From: Thamnaconus septentrionalis
Taxonomy: Eukaryota > Chordata > Actinopteri > Tetraodontiformes > Monacanthidae
Assembly: GCA_009823395.1 (NCBI GenBank)
Contig: CM020507.1
Location: 14,188,001 to 14,252,000 of the forward strand
Length of the DNA stretch: 64,000 nucleotides
Direction of reading: 5' to 3'
Shown here: one piece after another, positions 47,221-59,558 of the stretch
Position numbering within the stretch: position 1 is the first letter of the stretch
How the letters are laid out: every line of letters begins with the position of its first letter
Position numbers and translations under genes: made by a program
Notes under the pieces: model-generated
Databases searched by the model: none
The model's input: the letters and a program-made list of their open reading frames with translations, nothing else
Told to the model about the DNA's origin: nothing

Positions 47221-49420
47221 TGTCCTCACCTGTATAAAAAAAAAGAAAAAAAAAATGACAAAAAGTGTTTCACTTTAAAGAGAAGCATTACATTCTCCAC
47301 ATGCCTCGTATACTTTATTGTATTGGATCCTGCTCTGGTGTCAAAGGACATGAGGATAAAAATTCATGAGGGGGAGGATCTATAAGGACTGCAGCTGCAC
47401 AATGAGGCAACAGCATGCAGTACCACTATACCGAGTTCCTTGTTGCTTTGGCATGAACTTAGTTGCTTTCACATGGATTTTTTTTTTTTATTATCTGTTT
47501 TTACTTCCTTTGCCCTCAAACACGAAGGAGAATAAAGCAGTAGCTTGGTGTCTTAATGGAGCTGTTGATGAGAGGGGATCTGCCACCAGGGCAGAGTCTG
47601 ACCTCTGCCCTGGTGAAGACTAAGTAATAGCTTTTATATAGGTCCTCTCTTTCTATCCTCATCAGCCTCAATCAGTACCAGTATATGAATCTTGTGACCT
47701 CTTAGCATTAAATATAATTTTCACATTGTCTAAAAGGTCTCATTTTGCTTTACATCCTTGGCTTCAGTGGAGCAGACTGTAGATAAATCCTGTAGATCAA
47801 TCAACCCCCCAAAAACATCCTTTGAAATCTGATGCTGTGTTGCTCATCGTTTGCAACAAAGTGACAACAACTAACTTTGGGATGTCAGTCTTTGTGAAAT
47901 CACAGACGGCTGATATCCAGACATGGTCCCAGACCTCTAACTCCACCCACACCGTAAGTGAACTTGATTCTCTAGCTTTGGCATTGCTTCCACTCCAAGC
48001 AGTTCCAAATCATTTTGCCCACTTGAATTATATATTTAGCCGACTCTGATGCGTGTGACGTGTGGGCTGCTTCGAAGCAGAGCGACTGAAATAAACAACA
48101 CAATGTCAATCCATACTAAGAATACTTGTCATTACTGTTGAATGACGTCTTTTCACTGCCGTTGTAGAGCTTGAGTGTGGCTTCCCACCCCCTGTACTTC
48201 ATAGACAAAAGCTTCATCAATCAGTGAAATGACAGTTATCGGTTCACATAATCACACAGTGCAATCTCCGGCCAGGACCGAGGCGACCGGTTTCTAAAAC
48301 GGAGTGTTTTCTCACACTTCCTGAAAAAGAGTGGCAAGAAAAGTAGTGACGGAAGTAGTGGATGGACTGTTGAAATCACTCTCTGGACAAATATGTTTTG
48401 AAACGTCAGTAAAGCAGGTTTTGTTACACCTGTAAGACTCTATAAAGTTTTTTTTTCCTCTTCTGTAGAATCCCAACTCTGGTCAAAGGGCCCCTTTCTA
48501 CCACATTGATAAAGGATTAATACGGACATTTGAACCCAGCCAGTGTTTCTGTGACATTGATACTGTGTGAAGGTGGCCATTTCAACACTTAATCTTACAA
48601 TAGTCAAGCAAAACACCCTCTTTATTCCAGACCTCCTCTATCCTTCTGCCCCTTTACACCCTCAAGGCAGCAGCGTTTCTTTTCTCGTCTTTCTTTTTTT
48701 CCCCCCCCAGATTAAAGCTTCAACTGCCAAGGTGACCTCAGGAGAGCTGGCAGGATCAGACGGCTCCTGCTTCGCTTGCATTTTAGCTACACAGTAGCTC
48801 AGGTCGGGTGTCTTATCTGTTTCATTTTTATTGAATGGTTTCTGGTTTCTTCATCCCCACTGGGGCTACAGAGGGCACGCCCACTTCAGAGGTGTTAGTC
48901 AGGGTTTTATGCTGACTGAATGAACATATGAGATCCCTTATAGCAGTAGGACGACACGCCGGCCCCTCTTGACAGTAGTGCTGCATCTGGAGACACCCAC
49001 CTGCAGGAAGAGAGCACAAACACAAAATGCCATGGGCCCAGTGACCCCCCCCCCACAACCACCACCTCGCCGACTGACAGGAGAGGTCGATGGGAAAAAG
49101 CAGTGGTACGATACAGCATTGCTGCGGGCGATTGTTTAGATCATAACAGTGTATCCCACAATCCCTCAGGTGCCATACATTCCCAGAGCAACTGCCATCT
49201 ATTTACAAGGAAGTCACTTGCAAACAGTTTCGGGACCTAAAATGGGTTGCTGGGTATGTGAGGCGACAGAGATGACACTTCTAGGACACATTCTTATCCA
49301 CTTTACAGAAAACTTTGCTTGTGTTAAAAAAAAAAAAATTGTTTCAGACAATTTCCATGATTTTAATGTGCGTCAACATGGCTTACAGGACATTCAGTAA
49401 CAATTAAGCCTCTTAACTTT
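47221..49420. other. Non-coding stretch, no gene recognised
   Basis: Contains a 13-bp perfect hairpin (47584-47615) and a T/C-rich run ending cccccccccag at about 48702-48713, followed by a short open frame to 48797. Runs of C occur at 49044-49054. The frame 48567-48797 gives no recognisable protein. Confidence 0.3.
47584..47615. repeat. Perfect 13-bp inverted repeat
   Basis: caccagggcagag (47584-47596) and ctctgccctggtg (47603-47615) around a 6-nt loop tctgac. This is a GC-rich stem, stable as RNA or DNA. Confidence 0.9.
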
Positions 49421-50820
49421 CATCCAAGTGGGAGCCTCTAAATTCTTGAATGGGTCTTGTCTTTGCTCTCCGGCCTTTTTGACTCAATCATTCCATAATG
49501 AGACATATGATTCAGTGCACAAGGTGAGCTACTTTGCACTAAAGCCATTTTCTCCTGGCAGATATTGATGTAGGCTCTTTGCTTCACATTAGCCTCAACC
49601 TTCAGCCTCGTATTGCAATGTTAATAGTGGCATAACGCACACATAAGAGTTATTATAGCCCATAAGCAGGACACTTTGCTTGGATACCATATGCTGGACA
49701 GATTAGTTTGCGTCACATGAGGATTTACTGCCTGCAGTGGTTTAGCTACCCACACATTGTGTAAATACGTATGTATTTGTTAACCATTTGCAGGTGCTAC
49801 TCTGCGTGTATACAAAAAATACCACTTAAACTTTCCATTATTTTTCCAACTTTTAGATTGATGCTTTTATCTCACTAAAAGCCTTGTTTGTCTGAGGGAA
49901 ACTGCATATTTGCTCCTCTGTTTACACGTTCCTGCAAAAAAAAAAAACAACTTTGTTTCACCTACCGGTAATACATTTTCAGAAGTTGACCAAAAAATAA
50001 ATAAAACACAAGCCTGAAGGTGTTACCCTCTGTGATGTCACAAGGGGTATTCCCAGGGCTGCAAGTTTTAGGACACACCTTCTAGAAAGAAAAAAAAAAA
50101 GTTTTAACTTTTGCTTTATGTTGGTTTGTTTGTTTAATAATCTGGTGGGCCTTCAGAGAAACACAGTGACATTTGTGAAGACTTCAACAAGAACTGTCTA
50201 CACTACCTATGACATGATTACAGTATTATTATAGTATTACTGTTTCTTTTTTGTTTTTTCCTTAACAAACATGAACTCTGCCTGTAGTTATAAGTCGAGC
50301 ACTAGTCGTCATTATCTGCCCATCATAAAACTTCCTGAACCTGGGTAAGGAATTACCCTCCAAACTGGCCTCAGGTCGTCTTGGAGTCTGCACTTCCTCT
50401 CCATCTCACGTTGTTCTTCATGAGCCGAGGCAGCAGAGGTAAAATATTTAATCAGCCAACTCCATTAATCAAAGAGTGCTCAGGCTGAACAGATGGAAAG
50501 CATTAGAAAAGCAAAATAAATATGTTTTCTAAAATATGATCTAATGCCACTAATATGACAAATGAAGTGTTCTTTAGTACCACAATCATTGAGACCTGCA
50601 CCCCCCACACTGGCCCTGCTTCCTGCTGAGATAAAATTATGAACCCACTCATGTCAATAAATTATGAATGACTGCAATTATACTATAAATAAATTCACCA
50701 GATATTGACCTTCAGGAACACACCAGAATCTGACTTTATACTAATAATAAGTCCAATACTAGTGTTAAAAATATAAAATCTGTTGAATCATTATGTCTTA
50801 CTGAGTTTTCATATTACTAT
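49421..50820. other. Non-coding stretch with a candidate conserved segment
   Basis: Segment 49421-49790 is repeat-free and balanced in composition, with no open frame. It resembles conserved non-coding DNA. Poly-A runs occur at 49937-49947 and 50087-50100. Confidence 0.3.
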
Positions 50821-50824
50821 TCTA

Positions 50825-50834
50825 CATATATATA

Positions 50835-50875
<41 letters not shown>

Positions 50876-50899
50876 TACATACACATATATATATATATC
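50825..50899. repeat. AT-dinucleotide rich tract
   Basis: Long alternating (AT)n with several C interruptions. The continuous core is at about 50841-50869. Confidence 0.9.
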
Positions 50900-51959
50900 T
50901 TTTTTTTATTTTTTCAAGAAACAATTGCTTTGCTGCTTTTCACAGTGCAGTAGCTGTACAGTTGCCTGGATTAAACCTGGATTACTCAGGATACACATGA
51001 AATCCCTTAAATCTACAGTTAAAACCTGTCCTGAACATGACCCAGTCTGATCAGAAATATCACTTTTCTTTTTTTTTAACATAACAACCAAACATAATAT
51101 ATATATATAAAAATATAAATATTTAATGTTTTTTAAAATTAAAAAATAAAATGAATATTTGATTACAATCAAATGAGAATTGGGAGTTACTATAAGGATG
51201 CTATTATTTAGTTCAGTAACTCTCAAGATTCAATATCCAGTTTATTTATTATTGTTCAAATCTGAGTTTACTTCAACTCTGCACACTCTTTCGATTCAAG
51301 ATTCAAGAGATCGACAACAGCAAAAAATCAATCTAACTAAAGTTTATAAAAGTTTTCTGTAGGCATCTAATAGACCATTCGTTATCATTACACTGTTATT
51401 GAAACATATTATAAACATGTGTATGTCACTGATGGCATAACCACGTCCCATTGGACACTGAGGGCAATGGTGCTTGTTGGAAGCAGCTGACAGTGAGAAA
51501 CAAGATGGATCGCAGTAAAAGCAATGGAGACGTCAATGATGAAAAAAGGAAAGCGCTGAACCAATAAGCCTGAACATGCAAAAATGTAGCCTTTTTCTTT
51601 TATTCTAATTTAAGCGGCTCTCAGTGTGAGAGATAAACCCTAAATGAAGACAACAATTGTGGAGGGCAAGATGTGAACGAGCACGCAAGGAGGAATTCAG
51701 TAGAACCTTCAATGCAGTTTTAACAAGTCATTTGAATACATATAATCTAAATATAATGAAGGAAAATAACATCACAATGTGTTGGCTTTAATTTGGAATT
51801 GGGTTCAGACCTTATGGTGTTATTATATGTTACATACTTTACCCCACCCACCAATAGGGGGAGACTTTTTTTCAGGTCACATGAGTTTGACCAGCAATTC
51901 AAAGTCACAAAAGCATTATCAGCAGCACGGCTCAGTGCTTCTCCCCGCATCATGACAAG
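50900..51959. other. AT-rich non-coding stretch
   Basis: Includes a second small (AT)n tract at about 51098-51110. No gene is recognised. Confidence 0.35.
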
Positions 51960-52700
51960 CTGCAATTAGCTGATGGGCCTGCTGAAGTAGACACCACTCT
52001 GTTGACCTCACAGCTAATGATGTACCACTTAATGTTGGGATGTCTAGTACACTTCATCATGACAGTGCATAAATGCCCAGTTCACCACTTTTAACGATTA
52101 CTAATCATCCCAAAGGAAGCAATTAAAGTGCAGGGGGCTAGAATAAATACAGGCCAATCGCAAGCAAAGTGGGTAATTACCACACTTAATAATTTGACTA
52201 ATATCAGATACACTTGGCAGCACAACCTCAAAGGCAGACCGGAGCATCACTCGCACAATAACGCACCACAATGCACAGACTTGTGTGCTGAGCTATCATT
52301 TCCTGTAACAAGCTCTGAGAGGAAAAACTGAACGCTCCACAGACGTTGCCTTTCTTTTCCACCTATTACTGATATTAATAACCTGCACATTACGCCTAAT
52401 TTTCATGATCCATGGTTGCATCATCCAATTAGAGAGCGGGGAACCAGGAAGGGAGCTTTGATGAGACTCTCACGGGATAACTTACTACACCTCCCATTTC
52501 CAAACATCTCTTTTCTTTTGCCTCACCAACATTTCTGAATTGTAGTAATTATCTGTCTAATTTGGCCACCTGAAATATGATGAGCTGAGATGAAGAGTTA
52601 GCGATGACATCGCTGACAAATGCCAGACAAATGAACATCTAGATCACATTTTCCCCCCGGCCGATCATATCACCATGCTGCACTACTGCAGATCTGAACT
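51960..52700. promoter_or_regulatory. Candidate conserved non-coding elements, TAAT-rich
   Basis: Between 51960 and 52215 I see about nine TAAT/ATTA cores, with no microsatellite or repeat family. A second repeat-free segment at 52370-52700 contains gcatcatccaattagagag and gatgacatcgctgac. TAAT is the core bound by many homeodomain proteins. The density is only about twice that expected for AT-rich DNA, so this is suggestive, not proof. Confidence 0.3.
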
Positions 52701-53392
52701 GTTTCAGGACACCTGTTAAAGCATTTATTTTTATAATTTACTTCGTTAAAATCTTAATTGAGTTTATATTGGGATATAAACAAAAGTGTTTTATATTGTT
52801 GAGGTGTGATAAGAAACTTGTGTGCATTGTTCCTTTAACGAAGCCCAGTCCCTTAGAAATAGCTCTACTGGCTCAATAAAAGCAGCTGTGATTTTTTTTT
52901 TCTTTTTTTAATTGCGTAGTTTTCACCGCAATATGAATAAAATAACGTTGTAGAACTGAAAGCAATGAAATTCAAAATAAAATGATGAAAATGAAAATGC
53001 CACACGAACCCCTGGAGGTGTCACATTTATGGAGTATTTCTTGCCGTCTATAATCCAGCTGCTGAGGGAGGGCACAGAGAGAAGCACGCACAAGGAGAGA
53101 GCGAGGGCTCCGGGGGCCGCGGCGGGCAGAATAAGCGAGGAGAGACCTTTCAAAGTAAAAGTATTCCCTGTAGTCGTGTCTTCTGTTACCTTGGCTAAGG
53201 CTTTAAAGTCACAGAGAGCGCAGGGAGGAAATACTTTCAAGACTTTGTGTAGGTCATTTCATGTTTAAATATCACAGAGTCTCCTGGGTGCAATCATGGT
53301 TGGGCCTCAGCGAATGTCCCTGGTTCACTTTGGACGGGAAAAAAAGCTCCCCTTACATTTTGTTCTGAAATTCTTTGGATAGGTAAAAACTT
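52701..53392. other. Non-coding stretch with a CpG-retaining core
   Basis: 53085-53140 is purine- and CpG-rich (agcgagggctccgggggccg and neighbours). The frames 52923-53240 (minus) and 53029-53268 (plus) overlap and are unrecognised. Confidence 0.25.
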
Positions 53393-53411
53393 AAAAAAAA
53401 AAAAAAAAAAA
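53393..53411. repeat. Poly-A tract (19 A)
   Basis: Uninterrupted adenines, about 100 bp upstream of a SINE head fragment in minus orientation, but not adjacent to it. Confidence 0.9.
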
Positions 53412-53508
53412 TCCTTTAAATTCTTTTGAATTACTGCAAAGTCGTAAATTACCAATCATTGATTTATATTCACACGCACATCCACAGACATCTTTTTTAA
53501 ATTGTTGT

Positions 53509-53630
53509 AGGAAGCGAGATACCTGGAGAGAACCCACACAGAGATGGGTAGAACATGCAAACTCTACACAGAAAGGCCTCATTCCAGATCAAACCCACAA
53601 CCTTCTTGCAGCAACAGCGCTATCCAGTAA
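53509..53630 (-). mobile_element. SINE head fragment, diverged
   Basis: Plus-strand blocks aggaagc, ctggagagaacccac, gaacatgcaaactc, acacagaaaggcct, aacccac and accttcttgc occur in the same order as in the SINE at 12134-12510. That places the 5' half on the minus strand. The B box reads ggtttgatctg here, so it is eroded. The tail half is missing and no target duplication is evident. Confidence 0.75.
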
Positions 53631-54922
53631 CAGCCTTCTATCTGAATTAGAAATGTCAAAAGAAAAAATTATGTCATGCAAGGTAACTGTGCTTTATTTC
53701 TGTTTCCATTTTCACGTGTGCTAATGTGTCTTGACTCACTCTTGTGAGCCATGTTGGAAGGTTATTCATTCTTTCAATTGGATTTTTAAACTGTGCGTGT
53801 GCTCTGTGTGGCACAAATTCACTTCTCATGGTATTAAGTTAATAAAATACTTACTGAAATGCTGAAATTCTTTTTTTTTTTTTCATTTTCATCGAAGCAA
53901 AAACTGGATCTGCATTTCAAACGGCTGTATATACTTAAAAAAAAAATATGTCTTAGTTAAAAAAAAAAACCCCGACTGGAATAGGATTAAAAATGAGTAA
54001 TGAAGTAAAAGGACAGCTGTTACACCAGGTGCACCGAAAGGATGGAACCTTACGCATTTGAGTGGGAATTCCCCTTTCTTCAACCTCAGTATCATATTTA
54101 AATGTATGGACATGCAACTGAATCTTATTGGCCAAAAGTTTTGGCATCGGTCCAGTAAATAGACTGAGCCAAAAGCCGCAAAACATCTGTGATGGCTGCA
54201 AGGAAACTTTGAAAGACCTGCTGAAGACACTCACCTCCAAAGTGGGCGTAATCTCTTCAGTCCTCCTCCAGTCTACTGCAGCAAATCTTTTGTTTCCTCC
54301 TCGGGAATAATTGTAGTACTTCTGCACAATCCGACTCAATCTCGGCCACTCGACAGTAATGGTCTTTGTGTTTCCTCTTTGGGAATAATTGCTCAAAGTG
54401 AGTCTGAGTAAAATCCACCTCAATCAAAGCTGAGCTAAACTAGGTGTCATATCCCACAACAACGTTTGTGTGTGCGCTTTTGTTTCTACAAGCTGGGACA
54501 AAGGGTTGTTAAGGTCTCCAGCTGTGGCGCTGATTGCAGAGGCAGGTATTGTGGGAATGATTGCAACACGCGCAGCCAGCTGCAGCTCGGCTGGAACGCG
54601 CACCTTTTGATGTGGTAATGTCTTAATGGCATACCTGCTTTTTTCTGAGGAAAGGATTAAAAAAAAATCTATTATTGAACAAATAATAGTTGGAAACTAA
54701 TCTGTGAAGGTGAAGCTGTTTACGCACATTCTTCCACTTGTTTCTTACTAAACAAATGTTTTTGTTTTCTCTTAGGGATAGAATATCGTCTATAGTTGTA
54801 TACATTTAGATATGTGTTTAATGAGCTGATACAAACTCTCAATGAATCTTTCCTCAATTATCTGGAATATTGCACACACCAAGCCAAGTCAGGCAAATTT
54901 GGAAGATGTGTGTGTGTATTTT
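53631..54922. other. Non-coding stretch
   Basis: Homopolymer A and T runs (53871-53883, 53938-53970) and unique DNA. The 156-codon minus-strand frame at 53953-54423 shows no domain. Confidence 0.3.
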
Positions 54923-54946
54923 TTGTTGTTGTTGTTGTTGTTGTTG
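54923..54946. repeat. (TTG)8 microsatellite
   Basis: Eight TTG units followed by a poly-T run. A 10-bp tandem pair tcaagcattt lies at 54971-54990. Confidence 0.9.
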
Positions 54947-57501
54947 TTTTTTTTCAGCTTTTTTTTTTTTTCAAGCATTTTCAAGCATTTTGATTTCAGC
55001 TTCTTGCATGTTTCCCTTGTGTGAACAACATCGGGCACTGGCTGGGGCCCTCGGTGGTTTCTTGCCTGGTGATAAAAAACAAAGCAACACTTGAGCGGAG
55101 CGAGAGCTCGTTATGCTGTTTCTTAAACTTAACTAGAGAATACAGTTCTGCCCTCCGTCTGCATCTCATGCCGCAGAACAGTTGCGTCTGTTGCAAACGA
55201 GCCATAATCCTGACCCGCTGGCAACCTGCTCCTTGCTTCCAGACAGACCGGCGGGATAATGAATGATCAGGTGCGGTGCCGATGCAGTCCATAGCAGATA
55301 AAACATCCTCTGCAGTGGCTCTGAGCCAGACCATTTTTATCTGACCATTCCACTGCAGAAGATCAATTTTCAGATTCTCTCATATCAGGTCACATATACT
55401 TATTTTTCTTTTCAAGGACTTCCTGGATAAACTACTCCGAGACAGTGAATATGAGATTAATGGACCTTTTAACGCTGCCTCTGTCCAGCATCCAGCCTCT
55501 CAGCACTTTGGGCCTAAAATTGAAGAATACAATGAAACTAGATAGCATCCAAGTAGTCAATTTGAGACTGACAACAACAAACTTTTTTTTTGACACTACC
55601 AGTTTAGACCATAGTCAGACTGAGCGGTTTTACTTTAAAGAATGTTACTCAAACAGCTCAGACAGTTGAGGCAATAAGGGATAACGGAAAAGTTTAATTG
55701 GATGGGAGATGCCTGGACTCCATCACTGCAGTCAGTTGGAAAAAGACAAAATGGCATCCTATTGGGTGCATCAGCTGCCACACATTCCTCCGAGGGACTC
55801 TGGGGTATTTCAAACCTAGATGTGCCAAGAGGCTGTAAACACGACTACAAATGAATTCTGCCTGTCCGCTCAGTGGGTTAAACAGCAACTACAAAAACAC
55901 CTTGAAGCGCAGCGTCGTGTAATAACGCCACAGTATCAAACAATGTAATAGATTTTTTCCTTCATTATGCAATTATGCTTCACATTGCAATAACCTGCTA
56001 AAATTCTTGTATGCATTACATTCGAAACTTTGCCACGTTTTGCATTAAGCTGTTACATATTTTATCACTGCATACAAAATGCGAGCGTTGCACTTTTTAA
56101 TGGGGAAAAGAAACTTATTTTGGCTTAAAAGGCTGCCTCTGCTCCCTCATTGACATCTAATGCCTATTATTTCCTTGTTTGAGGCGTACGCCAGTTTTAA
56201 TGTGCATGACTGAGAACACACTGGACAGGGTCATACCTTCAGACAAGTGGATCCGACATGTGCCTGAACCCTAACCTTCACACGGTGGACGCAATAAGTA
56301 CCAGCGGCAAAAACGAAGACATTTGAATAAAAATGTCTGCGCCGCTAAAAGGCCAATCCTCTCTTCAACTGCACCTGTCATTGTGCATTTGATCGTTTTG
56401 TTCATGAAATTATCTTCTCTGAACGTGGGGGGGGTGATCACTTTTCAAATAACACCTCTCCTGAGGAACCTGTCATCCTTTTCCTATTCTTTGTGGTCTT
56501 TTCTTTGTTCTAAAGCTCAACTGCAGGTAAACTTTCAGGAAAAGATCAGAGGGCACGCTGAGCAGATAATCCTGTATTTAATAGCATTTTAGAAGTCGAA
56601 GGGAGGCACACAGTAGGAGCTTTACAGTCATAATGTTCCAAGGCCTTGTGTGATTCTGGTTTTGTTTTTTGGGCAACTTGGTGTTTTGTTGACCTGCTGT
56701 GAACCCGGCGAAGCCTTAATGAGGGCAGAAGTGTGGCAAAATACTGCTTGGGGGTGGGGCTTGTTTCAAGTTTTTGGGGGGTTGTTTTGAACTGCGTTTG
56801 AGACGACATCAAGATTGCACAAAGATTTGTTGTTATCTGCTGTTTTCATGAAATAACTTTACAAATATTTATTTTAGAAAATTCTTTAGAGCATTTGAAG
56901 ATGTCCTGATGTGCATCTTTTGCATTATTAAATGGATGTCATCTCACACAGACCTATTAGTGCTATGACTCATAGGGATAAAGCTTTTGCTGAGTAAAAG
57001 ATCATTATTGTTTAGACTGTCACTCCTCTGCCTTCTGACTAAAGAGTCAGGAATCACTTGGTATTTTCTCAAAACTAATGGTTGTTATCTACCTACCAGC
57101 TGCAAGATAAGGACAAAGATCATCAACATAGCATTAGTTTAACAGACAACTGGAATGGCATGGTTCCATGTGGCTGTCTAGTTTACCACACTGAGCAGCA
57201 AAGTTCCTTATGAAGGCAAGGCTGCTGCAGAGATCATATATATCATATCAACTCAGACCGCAGTTCCTCTAAATTCAAAGAAGGAAATAAAACTTGGCAA
57301 AGTACCTTGGGTTTAAATGTCCCATGTGGCATCAGTTGCTGCTTTCCATGCCAGGTTCAGGTGGTGCAGTCTTGCAGCAAAATAAATAATCCAAAAACAC
57401 TTTAGATGGCAGGAAGACAGAAGCCCTCTGTTCAGAGGCCACGAAGCGGTAACCAAGGGAGGAACAACCACCTGGCAGGAAATGTTGTCGCTAGCCTGGG
57501 A
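54947..57501. other. Non-coding stretch, no gene recognised
   Basis: 2.5 kb of unique DNA with small G runs (56425-56432, 56773-56780). Short frames on both strands (54996-55334 minus, 55445-55669 plus, 56323-56592 plus) are without domain. Confidence 0.3.
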
Positions 57502-57536
57502 GAGGGATCACTACCCACAATGGGTAGTGATCCCTC
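57502..57536. repeat. Perfect 16-bp inverted repeat with 3-nt loop
   Basis: gagggatcactaccca (57502-57517), loop caa, then the exact reverse complement (57521-57536). The flanks are not complementary. Arms this perfect with so small a loop suggest a recent local event, such as a template switch, or a constraint on hairpin structure. Confidence 0.9.
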
Positions 57537-58002
57537 CTAGAGAGGGATGATTTCCAGTTGTGCCTCAGCATATGATTTATTCAAAATGGAGTAAAAAAGG
57601 TAACTAAAGGCGACAGACACAAAACTTATTGTTAGAAAACACTGCTAAAGTGACTTTTGTATTATACATGACCTCCAGTGTTGGTATAGGCAGAATTAGT
57701 TATAAGCATTCTCAATGTGGCCATCAAGGTCCCCAGTAACTACAAAAAGTGGCTTTGTCATGTTGAAGAAATGTCACTGAGTTTTCTTTAGGTTTGCATC
57801 ATTTGAATTGATGAAGGACAACACAATGATCTGTATGTAAACACCCCGTGAAGAGAGTCATCATGGCACCTTCGCTTTTAGGCTTTTTTCAGGCTTCATT
57901 TGTGATCAAAATTTATGATTTGTACCAAGTTTCTGCAAAAAAAATTGTTTTCATCCTGCATCATGCTCTTCAACCTTGACATGTAAATTAGTAATAATGA
58001 GT
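57537..58002. other. Non-coding stretch
   Basis: Unique DNA; nothing recognised. Confidence 0.3.
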
Positions 58003-58020
58003 AAAAAAAAAAAAAAAAAA
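58003..58020. repeat. Poly-A tract (18 A)
   Basis: Uninterrupted adenines with no retrotransposon body recognised upstream. Confidence 0.9.
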
Positions 58021-58156
58021 GTCTATTAATCTGGATGCCAAACTGCTTCAACACAGTCATCAAAAACAAATCTGTTGCAACTTTGTGCTAATCATCAAGT
58101 ATCATCAAGAGCCATATATATAGTGAATAGAAATATACATAGATAGAAATATAGAC

Positions 58157-58170
58157 AGATAGATAGATAG
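58157..58170. repeat. (AGAT)n short tandem repeat
   Basis: Three to four tetranucleotide units, with diverged units to the left from 58139. Confidence 0.85.
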
Positions 58171-59543
58171 CTAGAGTGACCATGGTAACAGACACTTTAT
58201 CCCTGCTACCAAAGGGTTTGGAGTTGTTTTTTTTGTTGGCTTTTCTTTTGAACTGATTGCCTTCAGAAATCAACTGGTTCAAAAGACAGCTATGCTGTGA
58301 GCGGCGAAACATGTTGTGGCCGGGAGTCACTTGGCAGATGACATTTTCTTAACAGTGCCTTCTGCTCCCACCGCTGCCTTCACAACGCAGGCATGTTTCC
58401 GTGCAGCATGCGTGTCGTGCCATTACAGATGGTGTCACGTGAACACAGACAGGCAGACGGGACGGGTTGCCAGTGCGGGCACACGCTCGCTTTCGCATGG
58501 GCCAAGTGCCGTGTCAACCACTTGTTTATGTGGCAAAACTAAGTCAATAAAGAAAAACATTGTTGCCTGTGGCATATGCGCCATATGTAATTATCTCAAC
58601 GTGTTAGATCTTCAGTGCGTGTGAGGATGTGTGTGTGCGCCCTTGTGCGCGTGGCCGTCTCTGTTTGAAAACAAAGCAGGAAAGTGGCAAAAGTTAATGA
58701 ATTTTAACTCGTTTGTTGGGAAAACAAAGTCACGGCACGGATAAAAGGGGGATTTAATTCTCTTATCTCACTGCCTTCATTTATACACCGACGTGTGCCG
58801 TGCATGCACAATATGGGATATTGCATTTAATCGAGAAAGCCCCTTCATCAGATGTTGGCAGCTTAACAATCCAGCGCATACATTAGATTCCGCAGCGACT
58901 GCTGTCGTCTCCCCTGTTGTTGGATTTCCATCAGCTCGCCCCAAACGCTGCTGCCATTCTCTGCAAAGTGAGTAAATTAGCAGCAGTTCATCTCATGCCA
59001 ACCGGTTTACAGTCTCCATGTTGATGTTGACTGCGGCGCGAGAACGCCATCAGCCCTCTTTTTAATCTCATCCCATCACAGCGGGGCGTGATGGAGCCGA
59101 GGCTGAGTTCCACTGATTATGCGTCTCCACACACGTCTCATTCAAAGGAAGGAAAAATAAAGATATAAAGAAATAAATCCCGTCTGTCATGAAAAAATGA
59201 CATTGCATGTTATGCAAAGAGTCTGGATCGGTGTAGATCACTGCCGGCCTGGTTTGACTCAACAAGCAAAAAGTCACTGCTGGCTAAACTAGTCGAGGCT
59301 GCTCTTGGACACTGAGCAACTTCATCATTCTTTTCAAGCAGAGTGTTTCTCACAACCCACCTAATATAAATTAGCTTTGATTGCTCCTCTTCTGCAAGTC
59401 AGAAATGTTGCATGTCATCTCCCAGTCTGAAGCATTTTCAGTCACTGACTGGCTTCAGTTGCTGCTCTAAGACTCAAACACCACTGAGGAGATCGACAGC
59501 GAGCTTGAAATCAATCCAAACACACACATCAGGTCAGACACTG

Positions 59544-59558
59544 CAGCAGCAGCAGCAG
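59544..59558. repeat. (CAG)5 repeat
   Basis: Five CAG units in a 178-bp plus-strand segment that stays open (59412-59666), reading as Gln run. No domain is recognised around it. Confidence 0.85.

Noticed and set aside
53953..54423. 156-codon minus-strand frame
   Set aside because: It ends in a low-complexity poly-A/T region and has no domain or splice support.
57676..57700. cagtgttggtatagg as a hAT terminus
   Set aside because: Only the first nine bases agree and no matching inverted end or target duplication was found nearby.
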